Under the pieces are notes generated by a model. The model made no database searches and was not told where the DNA came from. It was given only the letters and a program-made list of their open reading frames with translations. A DNA stretch of 64,000 bases from Stenomitos frigidus ULC18 (lineage in GTDB: Bacteria > Cyanobacteriota > Cyanobacteriia > Leptolyngbyales > Leptolyngbyaceae), in NCBI RefSeq assembly GCF_003003795.1, contig NZ_PVWK01000063.1, positions 1-64,000 of the forward strand, given 5' to 3'. Position 1 is the stretch's first letter, and every line of letters begins with the position of its first letter. The position numbers were made by a program, and so were the translations under genes. Positions 17,789 to 27,131 of this stretch are shown here, piece by piece.

Positions 17789-18148
17789 CATACTATCTTA
17801 AATTTCCGCTAAAGTTCTGCCGGAGCTGTTCTCAACTTGACGTGCGTTGGCTAAGCTCACGATGTGTACGATTAGGCGATCGAGTACACTAGCGTTGCAG
17901 AATATTGTGTGCTTGCAGATTGCTCTTTCCAAAATTGGGGCTTTTCAGAGATTATTGAGATTAATGGCTGAAACGTCCACTCAAAAGGGAGAGAGCTTAC
18001 CTGCGCAGACCGTATCCAGTGAACGTCGCGTCCGAAGTCTTTCATTCAACTGTCATTTTGTCCTTGTGACAACGTGTGGCTTAGAATCTAAAGCGCTACA
18101 CATCCAGGGGGTAACCCGATGTGTCGCAATCGTTTTGGGGAAAAGTAG
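17789..18148. other. Intergenic region upstream of uppP
   Basis: Divergent region between the DUF3120 gene and uppP. Apart from the palindrome at 17764-17784 no structured element or credible gene was seen. A 106-codon frame at 17847-18167 overlaps the uppP start and lacks a ribosome-binding site. Confidence 0.5.
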
Positions 18149-19099
18149 ATGGTTTGGTCGGCATTAAATCCAGCGTCTTCGCTAGCCGATATGGGCTGGT
18201 ACAGTCTGGGGGCTCTTGGGCATACACTCATAGCAGCCGCCACTTCAACGAGCACAGCTGCGTCTGATGTAAATGTGATTGAGGCCTCGTTTGAATCCTT
18301 CATGCTAGGGATCGTGCAAGGTATTACAGAGTTTCTGCCGATCAGCAGCACAGCTCATCTGCTCATTGTTACTAGACTTTTTGGCTGGGGTGTCACAGGT
18401 CAAAAAACGTTTGTCGACGCCATTCAGTTTGGTAGTGTGATTGCTGTCGTTTGGTATTTCTGGACAGATATCTACCAAATTTTGACTGGCGCGTGGTCTG
18501 CCTTTCGACAGCAAGACTGGCAACGGGAAGAGTGGAAGATTTTGGTTGGTATCATCGTTGGCACCATTCCCGCGCTTAGCGCAGGGTTTGTGCTTAAGAA
18601 ACTAAATTTGCTGCCAGATGGCGTGATGCTCATTGCTGTGATGTCGATCGTCATGTCTCTCCTACTCGCCTTGGCTGAAAAGCTTGGTAGTCGTAAACGA
18701 GGCTTTGACGATCTCCAAATTGGGGATGGCATTTTAGTGGGTCTAGGGCAGATGATTGCGCTGCTTCCTGGGGCCTCCCGGTCTGGCTCCACGCTGACAA
18801 CCGGGCTCTTTTTGGGCTTAGAGCGCCAGACGGCAGCCAGGTTTTCCTTTTTACTGGGCATCCCAACGTTGACGATCGCAACGTTGGTACAAGCTAAAGA
18901 TTCGCTCAGCAACAGTCAGATGCTGATTCCTTTACTAGTTGGCATTTTCTCGTCGTTTATTTTCTCGTATCTGTCGATCGCGTGGTTATTACGCTTTCTA
19001 CAGCGCCAGAGCACCTGGGTTTTTGTGTGGTACCGCCTCGCGTTTGGAGTGGCATTGTTAGCAGCACTCGCTGGCGGCATCTTCCAACAAAATAGTTAG
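18149..19099 (+). CDS. uppP: Undecaprenyl-diphosphatase
   Basis: A 316-residue polytopic membrane enzyme (BacA family) that dephosphorylates undecaprenyl diphosphate to recycle the lipid carrier for peptidoglycan and polysaccharide export. The two active-site blocks are clear: GIVQGITEFLPISSTAHL (residues ~53-70) and LLPGASRSGSTLTTGLFLGL (around 210). About eight hydrophobic segments follow the family pattern. It has an extra ~45 residues at the N-terminus relative to the core, with an additional weakly hydrophobic stretch. An internal later start is possible. Confidence 0.95.
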   Translation: MVWSALNPASSLADMGWYSLGALGHTLIAAATSTSTAASDVNVIEASFESFMLGIVQGITEFLPISSTAHLLIVTRLFGWGVTGQKTFVDAIQFGSVIAVVWYFWTDIYQILTGAWSAFRQQDWQREEWKILVGIIVGTIPALSAGFVLKKLNLLPDGVMLIAVMSIVMSLLLALAEKLGSRKRGFDDLQIGDGILVGLGQMIALLPGASRSGSTLTTGLFLGLERQTAARFSFLLGIPTLTIATLVQAKDSLSNSQMLIPLLVGIFSSFIFSYLSIAWLLRFLQRQSTWVFVWYRLAFGVALLAALAGGIFQQNS

Positions 19100-19194
19100 T
19101 GCAAAACAGCTAGAAGAGAAGAGTGTAGATTGGAAGGATAAGGGATAAAGGGTGAAACCAAATCCCCAGACCTTAATTCCTAACCTCTCCTTCC

Positions 19195-20535
19195 ATGAGT
19201 GACGCTGCTATTCGCCCAGCTCTAATTACTGCTGTTCTGCCGGACTCGATCGCGGCAGAAATTGGGTTTGAGGTCGGCGATCGATTAGTATCAATCAACG
19301 ATCAGCGTCCCCGTGATTTGATTGACTACCAATTTCTATGTGCCGACGAAGTTCTGTTACTGGAAGTGTTGGACAAAGGTGGTAAAGCCCACCACGTTGA
19401 AATCGAGAAGGATTACGACGATGATTTGGGCCTCGAGTTTGAAAGTGCCCTGTTTGATAGTTTGATTCAGTGCAACAACCGCTGCCCTTTCTGCTTTATC
19501 GACCAGCAGCCACCGGGCATGCGGCAAACTCTCTACCTCAAAGACGACGACTACCGACTCAGCTTTCTTTACGGAAGCTACCTGACTCTCACAAACCTGA
19601 CCCAGCGCGAGTGGGATCGAATTGAGCGGATGCGGTTGTCTCCCCTTTTTGTGTCTGTCCATGCTACGGAGCCAGACGTACGCTGTCGCTTACTCAAAAA
19701 CCCTCGTGCAGGGCAACTGCTCGATCAGTTGCGTTGGTTCCAAGAGCGGCGGCTGCAAATTCACGCTCAGGTCGTGCTCTGCCCTGGGATCAACGATCGC
19801 GACCATCTCACTCAAACCTTGCTTGACCTGTTCCAATTCCATCAAGGTGAGGTGCCTGCTGTCGCTTCCGTTGCAGTTGTACCTGTTGGATTGACGCGCT
19901 TTCGCCCCAGTGAAGATGAGCTGATCCCCGTCAGTCGTGAAAAGGCGCAGGAAGTCGTTGCGCAGGTGCAGGCATTACAAGCCAAGTTTCGCCAGCAGAC
20001 CGGCTCTACGTTTGCCTGGTTGGCTGATGAATGGTTTCTGCTTGCCCATCAAGAGCTACCGCCTGAATCACACTACGAAGACTACCCGCAAATTGGCAAT
20101 GGAGTTGGCTCTATCCGTCAATTCCTCAAGCAGTTTCAAGCTGCAGGGCGATCGCTGCCCAAACGGTTAGCAACGCCATGTCACTTGACCTGGGTGGTTG
20201 GCAATGCGGTTGAGCTTGCCTTTCAGCCGATTCTCCAGCGCTTAAACAATGTCGAAGGGCTGGAGGTGAACATGGTTGCTCTTGCTAGCGAGTATTGGGG
20301 GCAATCGATGACCGTGACAGGCTTACTGACTGGACAGGATATCCTTCATGCCCTCAAGGGACAAGCGCTAGGCGATGCCATTCTCCTACCATCTCTGATG
20401 TTGAAGCACAACGACACGCGCTTTCTCGATGACACGACGGTTGCAGAACTGAGTGAGCAGTTGCAGACGCCTATCCTCATCGTTGGGGATGTGGATCATT
20501 TGGTTGAGACAATAATAGGGAAAAGGGGGGAGTGA
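19195..20535 (+). CDS. Cyanobacterial radical SAM FeS protein (TIGR03279 / DUF512)
   Basis: A 446-residue protein. A PDZ-like domain opens it (ALITAVLPDSIAAEIGFEVGD). The radical SAM cluster motif is CNNRCPFCFID (residues ~93-103, CxxxCxxC). The C-terminal DUF512 region runs from roughly residue 200 onward, with LTWVVGNAVELAFQPIL and GQALGDAILLPSLML. The family is widespread in cyanobacteria and also in some clostridia; no reaction is established. It follows uppP by 95 bp and precedes the ExbB/ExbD genes, all on the plus strand. Confidence 0.93.
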   Translation: MSDAAIRPALITAVLPDSIAAEIGFEVGDRLVSINDQRPRDLIDYQFLCADEVLLLEVLDKGGKAHHVEIEKDYDDDLGLEFESALFDSLIQCNNRCPFCFIDQQPPGMRQTLYLKDDDYRLSFLYGSYLTLTNLTQREWDRIERMRLSPLFVSVHATEPDVRCRLLKNPRAGQLLDQLRWFQERRLQIHAQVVLCPGINDRDHLTQTLLDLFQFHQGEVPAVASVAVVPVGLTRFRPSEDELIPVSREKAQEVVAQVQALQAKFRQQTGSTFAWLADEWFLLAHQELPPESHYEDYPQIGNGVGSIRQFLKQFQAAGRSLPKRLATPCHLTWVVGNAVELAFQPILQRLNNVEGLEVNMVALASEYWGQSMTVTGLLTGQDILHALKGQALGDAILLPSLMLKHNDTRFLDDTTVAELSEQLQTPILIVGDVDHLVETIIGKRGE

Positions 20536-20685
20536 GAAGTCTTCCTCTGTTTCTCAAGCACCTAACGCCTCTCAGCGCCAATGCCTCAAATGTGTTGCCG
20601 ATTCAGGTGCACCTGATAAGCTGTGGAAGGATTTTACTCGCCTTTACAAGGCGATGCTTCTTCTAATGGTGCGTTAACATTCGGC

Positions 20686-21342
20686 ATGATCTTTCAGCAA
20701 ATTTCTAAAGTATTTGAAGCAGGCGGCGTCGTCATGTGGCCGCTGCTAGGCTTTTCAATTCTGGCAGTTGCATTGATTCTGGAGCGCTTACGGTTTTGGT
20801 TCCAGATCACTCAACGCCAGGATAAATTCGTCCGCGAACTCTTAGACCTATATCAACGCAGCCCCAGAGCAGCGTTGCTACAGCTAGAGCAGAACTTGGA
20901 TCTGCCGATCGCCCGTATTTTTATGGCCGCTCTGGGGCTTGATCGCCCCAATCCAGAAGAATTTCGTCTAGCGTTAGAGAGTGCTGCTCAGGCAGAGATG
21001 CCGTTGCTTAAGCGGTTTAATATTGTGTTTGAGACCATTATTAGTCTGTCACCGCTGTTAGGGTTGCTCGGCACCATCCTGGGGCTGATCCGTTCCTTCG
21101 CCTCCCTCAGAATTGGTGATGCGGGTAGCAATAACGCTGTTCCCGTCAGCTCTGGTATCAGCGAGGCATTGACTTCAACCGCTTCCGGTTTGGCGGTGGC
21201 AATCTTTACGCTGGCGTTTGCTAACACGTTTCGCGGACTTTACTTGCGGCAGATCGCCTTGATTCAAGAGTATGGCGGTCAAATGGAGCTACTCTACCGA
21301 CGCCGCTACGAACGAGGAGAAATTCCCTATGCGTCTTCCTGA
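20686..21342 (+). CDS. MotA/TolQ/ExbB-family proton channel protein
   Basis: Start placed at ATG 20686, giving the usual N-terminus MIFQQISKVFEAGGVVMWPL; an upstream GTG (20623) would add 21 residues. The 218-residue protein has three membrane segments: one near residue 20, and two around VFETIISLSPLLGLLGTILG and ALTSTASGLAVAIFTLAFAN. The conserved LLGTILGLI and Thr/Ser-rich TM3 line the proton path. It partners the ExbD-like protein, whose start overlaps this gene's end by 14 bp. Together they energise an outer-membrane process such as TonB-type transport. Confidence 0.92.
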   Translation: MIFQQISKVFEAGGVVMWPLLGFSILAVALILERLRFWFQITQRQDKFVRELLDLYQRSPRAALLQLEQNLDLPIARIFMAALGLDRPNPEEFRLALESAAQAEMPLLKRFNIVFETIISLSPLLGLLGTILGLIRSFASLRIGDAGSNNAVPVSSGISEALTSTASGLAVAIFTLAFANTFRGLYLRQIALIQEYGGQMELLYRRRYERGEIPYASS

Positions 21343-21736
21343 AGAACCGGACATTCCGCCGCAGATTAATATTGTGCCGATGATCGACGTGATCTTTGCA
21401 CTGCTAACGTTTTTTATTATGTCCTCGCTGTACCTGACCCGATCGGCAGGGCTGCCCGTTAACCTTCCCAAAGCGGCAACCGCTCAAACTCAGTCTCAAA
21501 GCCAGATTGTGGTGACGATCAATCAGCAGGGGCAGCTTTCTCTCAACCGTCAACCGGCACAGCTAGGAGATTTACAGACCAGAATTCGTGCGCTTGTAGG
21601 CAATAACCCCAGCACCCTCGTGGTAGTCAATGCCGACGAGCGCGTTAGTCACGGTCAGGTCATCGCTGTTATGGATCAGTTGCGTTCGATTCCAGGTATA
21701 AAGCTGGCGATCGCGGCACAACGCCCTGCAAAATAG
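21329..21736 (+). CDS. ExbD/TolR-family protein
   Basis: Start set at ATG 21329, which has GAGGAG upstream and overlaps the ExbB-like stop, a sign of translational coupling. The 135-residue protein reads EPDIPPQINIVPMIDVIFALL, a single N-terminal membrane helix with the essential membrane Asp in PMIDVIF, then a periplasmic domain (SQIVVTINQQGQLSLNRQPA ... LVVVNADERVSHGQVIAVMD). It forms the proton-driven motor with the preceding channel. Convergent with ugd. Confidence 0.93.
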   Translation: MRLPEEPDIPPQINIVPMIDVIFALLTFFIMSSLYLTRSAGLPVNLPKAATAQTQSQSQIVVTINQQGQLSLNRQPAQLGDLQTRIRALVGNNPSTLVVVNADERVSHGQVIAVMDQLRSIPGIKLAIAAQRPAK

Positions 21737-21772
21737 TTTTGAGTTCTGAGTTTGGCAACAGCAACTCAAAAC
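21736..21772. terminator. Bidirectional terminator between exbD-like gene and ugd
   Basis: GTTTTGAGTT (21736-21745) pairs with AACTCAAAAC (21763-21772). It sits between two convergent genes, with T-rich edges on both strands. Confidence 0.55.
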
Positions 21773-21803
21773 TCAAAACTATGAATTCAAAACTCTCTCT
21801 TCC

Positions 21804-23219
21804 CTATCCTCTGCCAACACCGACATAGCGGAAGCCAGCTTGCTCTAGCGCTTTGCGATCGAGGAAATTACGCCCATCAATCATGACCGGAGCGTGCATG
21901 AGCGTCGCCATTTTGGCATAGTCGAGCTGACGGAATTGCTTCCAGTCTGTGATCAGCACCAGCGCATCGCAGCCATCTGCCAAGCGCTCTGGATCAGTCT
22001 CGACCAGCACGTCCGAGAGCCCATGTCGCATCCCCGTTTGTGAGACGATCGGATCGTACGCTTTCACCTTAGTGCCCAGACGCGCCAACTGTTCGATGAT
22101 GTTGAGTGCTGGTGCATCTCGTAGATCATCTGTATCGGGCTTAAAGGTTAGCCCCAGCAACCCAACCGTCTTGCCTTTGAGAATCTTGAGCACTTGCTGC
22201 AGTTTTTCGATCACAATCACGCGTTGATGCTGATTGACGTTAACAGCCGCTTTCAACAGTTGCGCTTCGTAGCCATAGTCATCAGCCGTGTGAATAAGGG
22301 CAGATACGTCTTTGGGGAAGCAGGAGCCACCCCAGCCAATCCCGGCTTGCAGGAACTTGCTGCCCACGCGCGAGTCTAACCCAATGCCTTTGGCGACTTC
22401 AACGACATCAGCACCAACACGATCGCAAATATTGGCAACTTCGTTAATGAAGCTGATCTTCGTTGCTAGAAACGCATTCGCTGCGTACTTAATCATTTCT
22501 GCCGAGCTGAGATCAGTCACAACCACTGGCACCGAAGGAAGCGCTGGATCGGCAGCATACCGACGGTCAACTATGGGCGCGTAGAGCTCTTGCATGAGCG
22601 CGATCGCTTTCGTGCCGGTGCTTCCCAGAACAATCCGATCTGGGTTAAACGTATCGTAAACGGCGCAGCCTTCCCGCAAAAACTCAGGATTGCTGACAAC
22701 ATCAAACTCCGGCTCTGGTAGCGAGGATTTTCTGGTGACTAAATCTTCTGTCGCGCCACCTCCGGCCAATACCGATGCATTCACAGTCGCCCGTTGCTCG
22801 GCAAAGCCTTCCATAATCAGCATTCTCACCCAATCGCCTGAGCCGATCGGCACCGTGGACTTGTTGACAATCACTTTGTAGTCGCTGGTAAGATGAGCAC
22901 CGATACCCCGTGCTACAGCTTCAACGTAGCGGGTATCGCTTTCACCGTTTGGTAGAGCGGGTGTACCAACCGCGATAAACAGGATTTGTCCATGCGAAAC
23001 CCCTCCGGCTAAATCGGTCGTGAATTCAATCTTTTCTGATTCAATGGCAGTTTTGATGATGTCTGATAGTCCTGGTTCAAAAATAGGCGACTGACCCATC
23101 TGCATCAGTTTGACTTTCTCTTCATTATTGTCGACGCAAATCACATGATGACCAACATGGGCAAGACAAGCTCCAGTCACCAAACCAACGTATCCAGTAC
23201 CAATCACACAAACGCGCAT
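21804..23219 (-). CDS. ugd: UDP-glucose 6-dehydrogenase
   Basis: Start set at ATG 23219 (MRVCVIGTGYVGLVTGACLA) with GAGGG upstream; the open frame runs 42 codons further but that part has no support. The 471-residue enzyme oxidises UDP-glucose to UDP-glucuronate with two NAD+. It shows the GTGYVG dinucleotide loop, the SNPEFLREG motif, the catalytic cysteine in GWGGSCFPKD (about residue 275) and a C-terminal UDP-binding domain (GLTFKPDTDDLRDAPAL). UDP-xylose synthase follows upstream on the same strand, so the pair makes UDP-glucuronate and UDP-xylose. Confidence 0.96.
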   Translation of the reverse strand: MRVCVIGTGYVGLVTGACLAHVGHHVICVDNNEEKVKLMQMGQSPIFEPGLSDIIKTAIESEKIEFTTDLAGGVSHGQILFIAVGTPALPNGESDTRYVEAVARGIGAHLTSDYKVIVNKSTVPIGSGDWVRMLIMEGFAEQRATVNASVLAGGGATEDLVTRKSSLPEPEFDVVSNPEFLREGCAVYDTFNPDRIVLGSTGTKAIALMQELYAPIVDRRYAADPALPSVPVVVTDLSSAEMIKYAANAFLATKISFINEVANICDRVGADVVEVAKGIGLDSRVGSKFLQAGIGWGGSCFPKDVSALIHTADDYGYEAQLLKAAVNVNQHQRVIVIEKLQQVLKILKGKTVGLLGLTFKPDTDDLRDAPALNIIEQLARLGTKVKAYDPIVSQTGMRHGLSDVLVETDPERLADGCDALVLITDWKQFRQLDYAKMATLMHAPVMIDGRNFLDRKALEQAGFRYVGVGRG

Positions 23220-23364
23220 AGGAAAACCCTCAAGAAGTACTAGCGGTAGGCAAAAACAAAGTGGAGGCACGAGCGCATCTACGGTCGACCACCGTTGAGC
23301 CCTATTCCTAACGAACTCAATGATGGTATGGATTTTATAATGCACTCAGTTCAGCAAAAACTTC

Positions 23365-24363
23365 CTATGCAAGCGGTTTGACCCGATCAGGTATGGGGGA
23401 ACCTTCATTTGCATTGCTGCCGGATGCTGCTTCTGGGTCAAGTATGCGTGCTCGAAAATCGGCGATGGTGTAATCAAGACCCTGTTGCAGCGGGACAGTT
23501 GGCTGCCAACCTAACCATTGGTTCGCTCGGGTAATATCAGGTTTACGGCGACGAGGATCGTCCTGAGGGAGGGGCTCAAAGCGAATCTCGGATGATGGGT
23601 CGATCTTCTGCTGCACCGCTTGAGCCAACTGCAAAATGGTGTACTCATCGGGGTTGCCCAGGTTAATCGGCCCCTGGTGTGCACCGTTCATTAGACGCAT
23701 CAAGCCTTCTACCAGATCAGAGACATAACAAAAACTGCGCGTCTGGGAACCGTCACCATAGAGAGTTAACGGCGTGCCTCTTAGTGCCTGAACGACAAAA
23801 TTACTGACGACGCGACCGTCGTTTTCTAGCATTCTGGGGCCGTAAGTGTTGAAAATTCGGGCCACTCGGATTTCAACATCATTTTGGCGGTAGTAGTCAA
23901 ACGCCAGTGTTTCAGCAACGCGCTTGCCTTCGTCATAGCAGCTCCGAATGCCGATCGTGTTGACATTGCCCCGATAGTCTTCTGTTTGGGGGTGGACTTC
24001 AGGATCGCCATAGACTTCAGAAGTGGATGCCAGCAAGAATCTGGCTTTAACCCGTTTGGCCAACCCCAGCATATTCAGCGTGCCGATCACGTTTGTTTTG
24101 ATCGTCTTGACGGGATTGTACTGGTAATGCACTGGTGAAGCTGGGCAGGCAAGATGATAAATCTGGTCTACTTCCAACCGGATTGGCTCGGTCACATCGT
24201 GACGAATCAGCTCAAAGTAGGGATGATCAAACCATTTCAGCAGATTTCGCTTGTGTCCGGTATAAAAGTTATCTAGACAAATAACTTCATGACCTTCTAG
24301 CATCAAACGATCAATTAAATGGGAACCGATGAAACCAGCGCCGCCCGTTACCAGAATTCTCAT
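23365..24363 (-). CDS. UDP-glucuronate decarboxylase (UDP-xylose synthase)
   Basis: A 332-residue short-chain dehydrogenase-type enzyme that converts UDP-glucuronate to UDP-xylose. The NAD-binding loop is [12 protein letters not shown]. The family signature [20 protein letters not shown] is distinctive for UXS proteins, and the catalytic Tyr-x3-Lys is SCYDEGKR (about residue 144). [10 protein letters not shown] and [18 protein letters not shown] are the substrate-binding blocks. It is transcribed toward ugd, 145 bp from its start, and together they form one nucleotide-sugar pathway. Confidence 0.95.
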   Translation of the reverse strand: MRILVTGGAGFIGSHLIDRLMLEGHEVICLDNFYTGHKRNLLKWFDHPYFELIRHDVTEPIRLEVDQIYHLACPASPVHYQYNPVKTIKTNVIGTLNMLGLAKRVKARFLLASTSEVYGDPEVHPQTEDYRGNVNTIGIRSCYDEGKRVAETLAFDYYRQNDVEIRVARIFNTYGPRMLENDGRVVSNFVVQALRGTPLTLYGDGSQTRSFCYVSDLVEGLMRLMNGAHQGPINLGNPDEYTILQLAQAVQQKIDPSSEIRFEPLPQDDPRRRKPDITRANQWLGWQPTVPLQQGLDYTIADFRARILDPEAASGSNANEGSPIPDRVKPLA

Positions 24364-24494
24364 AATTGCTCAAAAAGGATATAGGGATTCTGCAAGCTAA
24401 TTTTCTTTTCAAAGATTAACTAGCAGAGCCGCTTTAACATAGCCTAATCACTGAGAGTTCACGAAATCTTCAAAGCTAGAACGCGAATCGCTGC

Positions 24495-26303
24495 TTATTG
24501 ATCCAACCGGAGGACAGCCATGAAGGCTTCCTGCGGCACATCAACCGTGCCGATCGACTTCATTCGCTTTTTCCCTTTTGCTTGCTTTTGGAGCAATTTC
24601 TTCTTACGCGAAATATCGCCGCCGTAGCACTTGGCAAGCACGTCCTTACGTAGTGCTGGAATATTTTCACTGGCAACAATCTTGCTGCCGATCGCGGCTT
24701 GAATGGGGATCTTGAACTGGTGCCGCGGAATCAATTCTTTCAGCTTTTCGGTCAACGCACGACCCACTCCATAGGCTTTATCGCGGTGAACAATGGTGGC
24801 CAAGGGATCGACTGGATCGCCGTTGATCATAATATCTAGCTTGACCAGTGGGTTCTCCCGGTAGTCGATAATCTGGTATTCCATGCTTGCATAGCCGCGC
24901 GATCGTGACTTCATCTGATCAAAAAAGTCGGTTGCAACTTCTGCCAGTGGCAGCTCGTAAATCAACGTGGTGCGCCCTGGTGTCAGGTACTTCATGTCCT
25001 TGAAGATGCCACGTCGACCTTGACTCAGCTCCATTAAGGTACCAACGTAGGCTTCAGGGGTAATCATATCGACCTGGACGTAAGGCTCTTCGATCTTTTC
25101 CCGCAACTGTGGGTCGGGCAGACGGCTAGGGTTGTCAATTTCCAGAACCTCACCCTTGATCGTCGTCACACGGTACACCACTGATGGCGATGTCGTAATC
25201 AGATCCAGGTTGTACTCTCGTTCTAGCCGTTCCTGAACGATTTCCATGTGCAACAGGCCCAGGAAGCCACAGCGAAAGCCAAACCCCATTGCGCTAGAGG
25301 TTTCTGGCTCGTAGTGTAGTGCAGCATCGCTCAACTTAAGCTTTTCCAGCGCTTCGCGTAAATTCTCAAACTGGTCGGCATCAATGGGAAACATGCCGCA
25401 GAAGACCATCGGCTTGGCTTCAACGTAGCCAGGAAGCGGTGCAGTAGCAGGGGCTGCCGCTAGCGTGATCGTGTCACCAACACGGGCATCTTCTACGGCC
25501 TTGATGGCGGCTGCCAGATAGCCGACTTCGCCAGCGTGGAGTTGATCGACTTGTACCTGAGTCGGCGAGAGTACACCGATCTCGTCCACTGGATACTCTT
25601 TGCCAGAAATCATGAGTCGAACGCGATCGCCCCGTTTGAGAGCGCCATCGACGACCCGGAAGTAAACAATGACGCCGCGATACGGATCATAGTAACTATC
25701 AAAAATGAGCGCCCGGAGGGGTTCATGCACCGTATCTTGAGGGGGTGGCACCTGCCGTACGATCGCTTCGAGGATGTCTTCAATGCCAATGCCTTCTTTG
25801 GCAGAAGCCTCGATCGCGTGGGTGCAGTCTAAGCCAATGACCTCTTCAATTTCCTTTTTTACGCGATCGGGCTCTGCACCAGGGAGATCGATCTTGTTCA
25901 AGACCGGAATGATTTCCAGATTGTGCTCTAGCGCCAGGTAGACATTTGCCAACGTTTGCGCTTCTACGCCTTGAGACGCATCCACGACAAGCAACGCACC
26001 TTCACAGGCAGCCAGCGATCGTGACACTTCATAGGAAAAATCTACGTGCCCTGGCGTGTCAATGAGATTCAGCACATACTGCTGCCCATCTCGCGCTGTG
26101 TAGTTCATCCGCGCGGCCTGCAGCTTGATTGTGATGCCTCGCTCCCGCTCCAACTCCATGTTGTCCAGAAACTGTTCCTTCATTTCCCGCGCGTGCACCG
26201 TGCCTGTATCTTGCAGCAGGCGATCGGCAAGCGTAGACTTGCCGTGGTCAATGTGAGCAATGATGGAAAAATTACGAATATGAGAGACGGGCGCGTCAGT
26301 CAT
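24495..26303 (-). CDS. lepA: Elongation factor 4 (LepA)
   Basis: A 602-residue translational GTPase. The G1 motif is [16 protein letters not shown]3 is [15 protein letters not shown] and G4 is NKIDLPGA. The LepA-specific C-terminal domain is present ([20 protein letters not shown], then [20 protein letters not shown]). It remodels stalled ribosomes by back-translocation under ionic or cold stress. Length is normal. Confidence 0.98.
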   Translation of the reverse strand: MTDAPVSHIRNFSIIAHIDHGKSTLADRLLQDTGTVHAREMKEQFLDNMELERERGITIKLQAARMNYTARDGQQYVLNLIDTPGHVDFSYEVSRSLAACEGALLVVDASQGVEAQTLANVYLALEHNLEIIPVLNKIDLPGAEPDRVKKEIEEVIGLDCTHAIEASAKEGIGIEDILEAIVRQVPPPQDTVHEPLRALIFDSYYDPYRGVIVYFRVVDGALKRGDRVRLMISGKEYPVDEIGVLSPTQVQVDQLHAGEVGYLAAAIKAVEDARVGDTITLAAAPATAPLPGYVEAKPMVFCGMFPIDADQFENLREALEKLKLSDAALHYEPETSSAMGFGFRCGFLGLLHMEIVQERLEREYNLDLITTSPSVVYRVTTIKGEVLEIDNPSRLPDPQLREKIEEPYVQVDMITPEAYVGTLMELSQGRRGIFKDMKYLTPGRTTLIYELPLAEVATDFFDQMKSRSRGYASMEYQIIDYRENPLVKLDIMINGDPVDPLATIVHRDKAYGVGRALTEKLKELIPRHQFKIPIQAAIGSKIVASENIPALRKDVLAKCYGGDISRKKKLLQKQAKGKKRMKSIGTVDVPQEAFMAVLRLDQ

Positions 26304-26672
26304 GCACTTCTTTAGTAGTTGGTTCAGGACAGAGAAGCAGAGTCATGCCATTAACATTCAGCTTCCAGACGTTGGACTCTGGGGTACTGAATAGTTGTTA
26401 CACATAGAATAAGTGCTCTACTTTACGCATTGTAATGCTTTCTTGGCAGCAGGATTGCACTCGATCGCGCTGTCCTGTTGAATGTTCTGATGTACTCTCA
26501 GGAAGAGATATGTAAAATTTATAAAGAAACTGCGAGATTCTGTGCCATACATTGATACTAGCTGGCTTTTAAGCATTGCCTACCGCTTTACACAAGTAGT
26601 AGGCTAGGCGGGGTGGATTGATTCCATACGTTGCTTTGCGCCTTTCCTCAAACGATCCTTCGGTTTCCCCCT
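26304..26672. other. Divergent region between lepA and the RHH-like gene
   Basis: Promoters for both flanking genes must lie here. No hairpin, repeat or short gene was recognised. Confidence 0.5.
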
Positions 26673-26903
26673 ATGAACGAGCCTGCTGTCCACTCCTATC
26701 CATCCACTGAAAAGGTGGAGGTTTCGATTCAGCTTGATCCTGACCTCTTAGAGCAGCTCAAGCACTTGACCAACGATCCAAGCAAAGTGATTGAAGTAGC
26801 CATTCGACAGTGGCTGAGAAACCAAGGTGAGCGGGAAGATGAACTGGCACGTACCTTGAAGCGTAATCCGCCTGTGCCACCACGAGGTGAATGGAATGAT
26901 TAG
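26673..26903 (+). CDS. Small ribbon-helix-helix-like protein
   Basis: From ATG 26673 it encodes 76 residues. The central part EKVEVSIQLDPDLLEQLKHL, then SKVIEVAIRQWLRNQGERED, has the strand-helix-helix pattern of CopG/MetJ-type proteins, as found in antitoxins and small regulators. The C-terminal tail LARTLKRNPPVPPRGEWND is proline-rich and reads like a cyanobacterial conserved tail. No toxin gene adjoins it, so an antitoxin role is not supported here. Confidence 0.7.
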   Translation: MNEPAVHSYPSTEKVEVSIQLDPDLLEQLKHLTNDPSKVIEVAIRQWLRNQGEREDELARTLKRNPPVPPRGEWND

Positions 26904-27131
26904 CACTGGCTGCAAGCTGACCAGTTGTACTTAGTCTGAACTAGTGGTGACGATCTAGCGTGGACGGTTTGTTTGGTGCTGAGCGGCTTGCTTTTAGGGT
27001 TGGCTCATTTCTCTGTTGGTTGGCAATTTGTCTTAGTCTTTGGATAGCCTCATTCTGCCCCGAAGTTTTACTGCATCTACCCTGCGTGATTGCCATCTAG
27101 CACCATCTCAAAAGTCCCCATTCTGACTCTG

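Noticed and set aside
26673-26903. Antitoxin of a toxin-antitoxin pair
   Set aside because: The fold fits, but no small toxin gene lies on either side.
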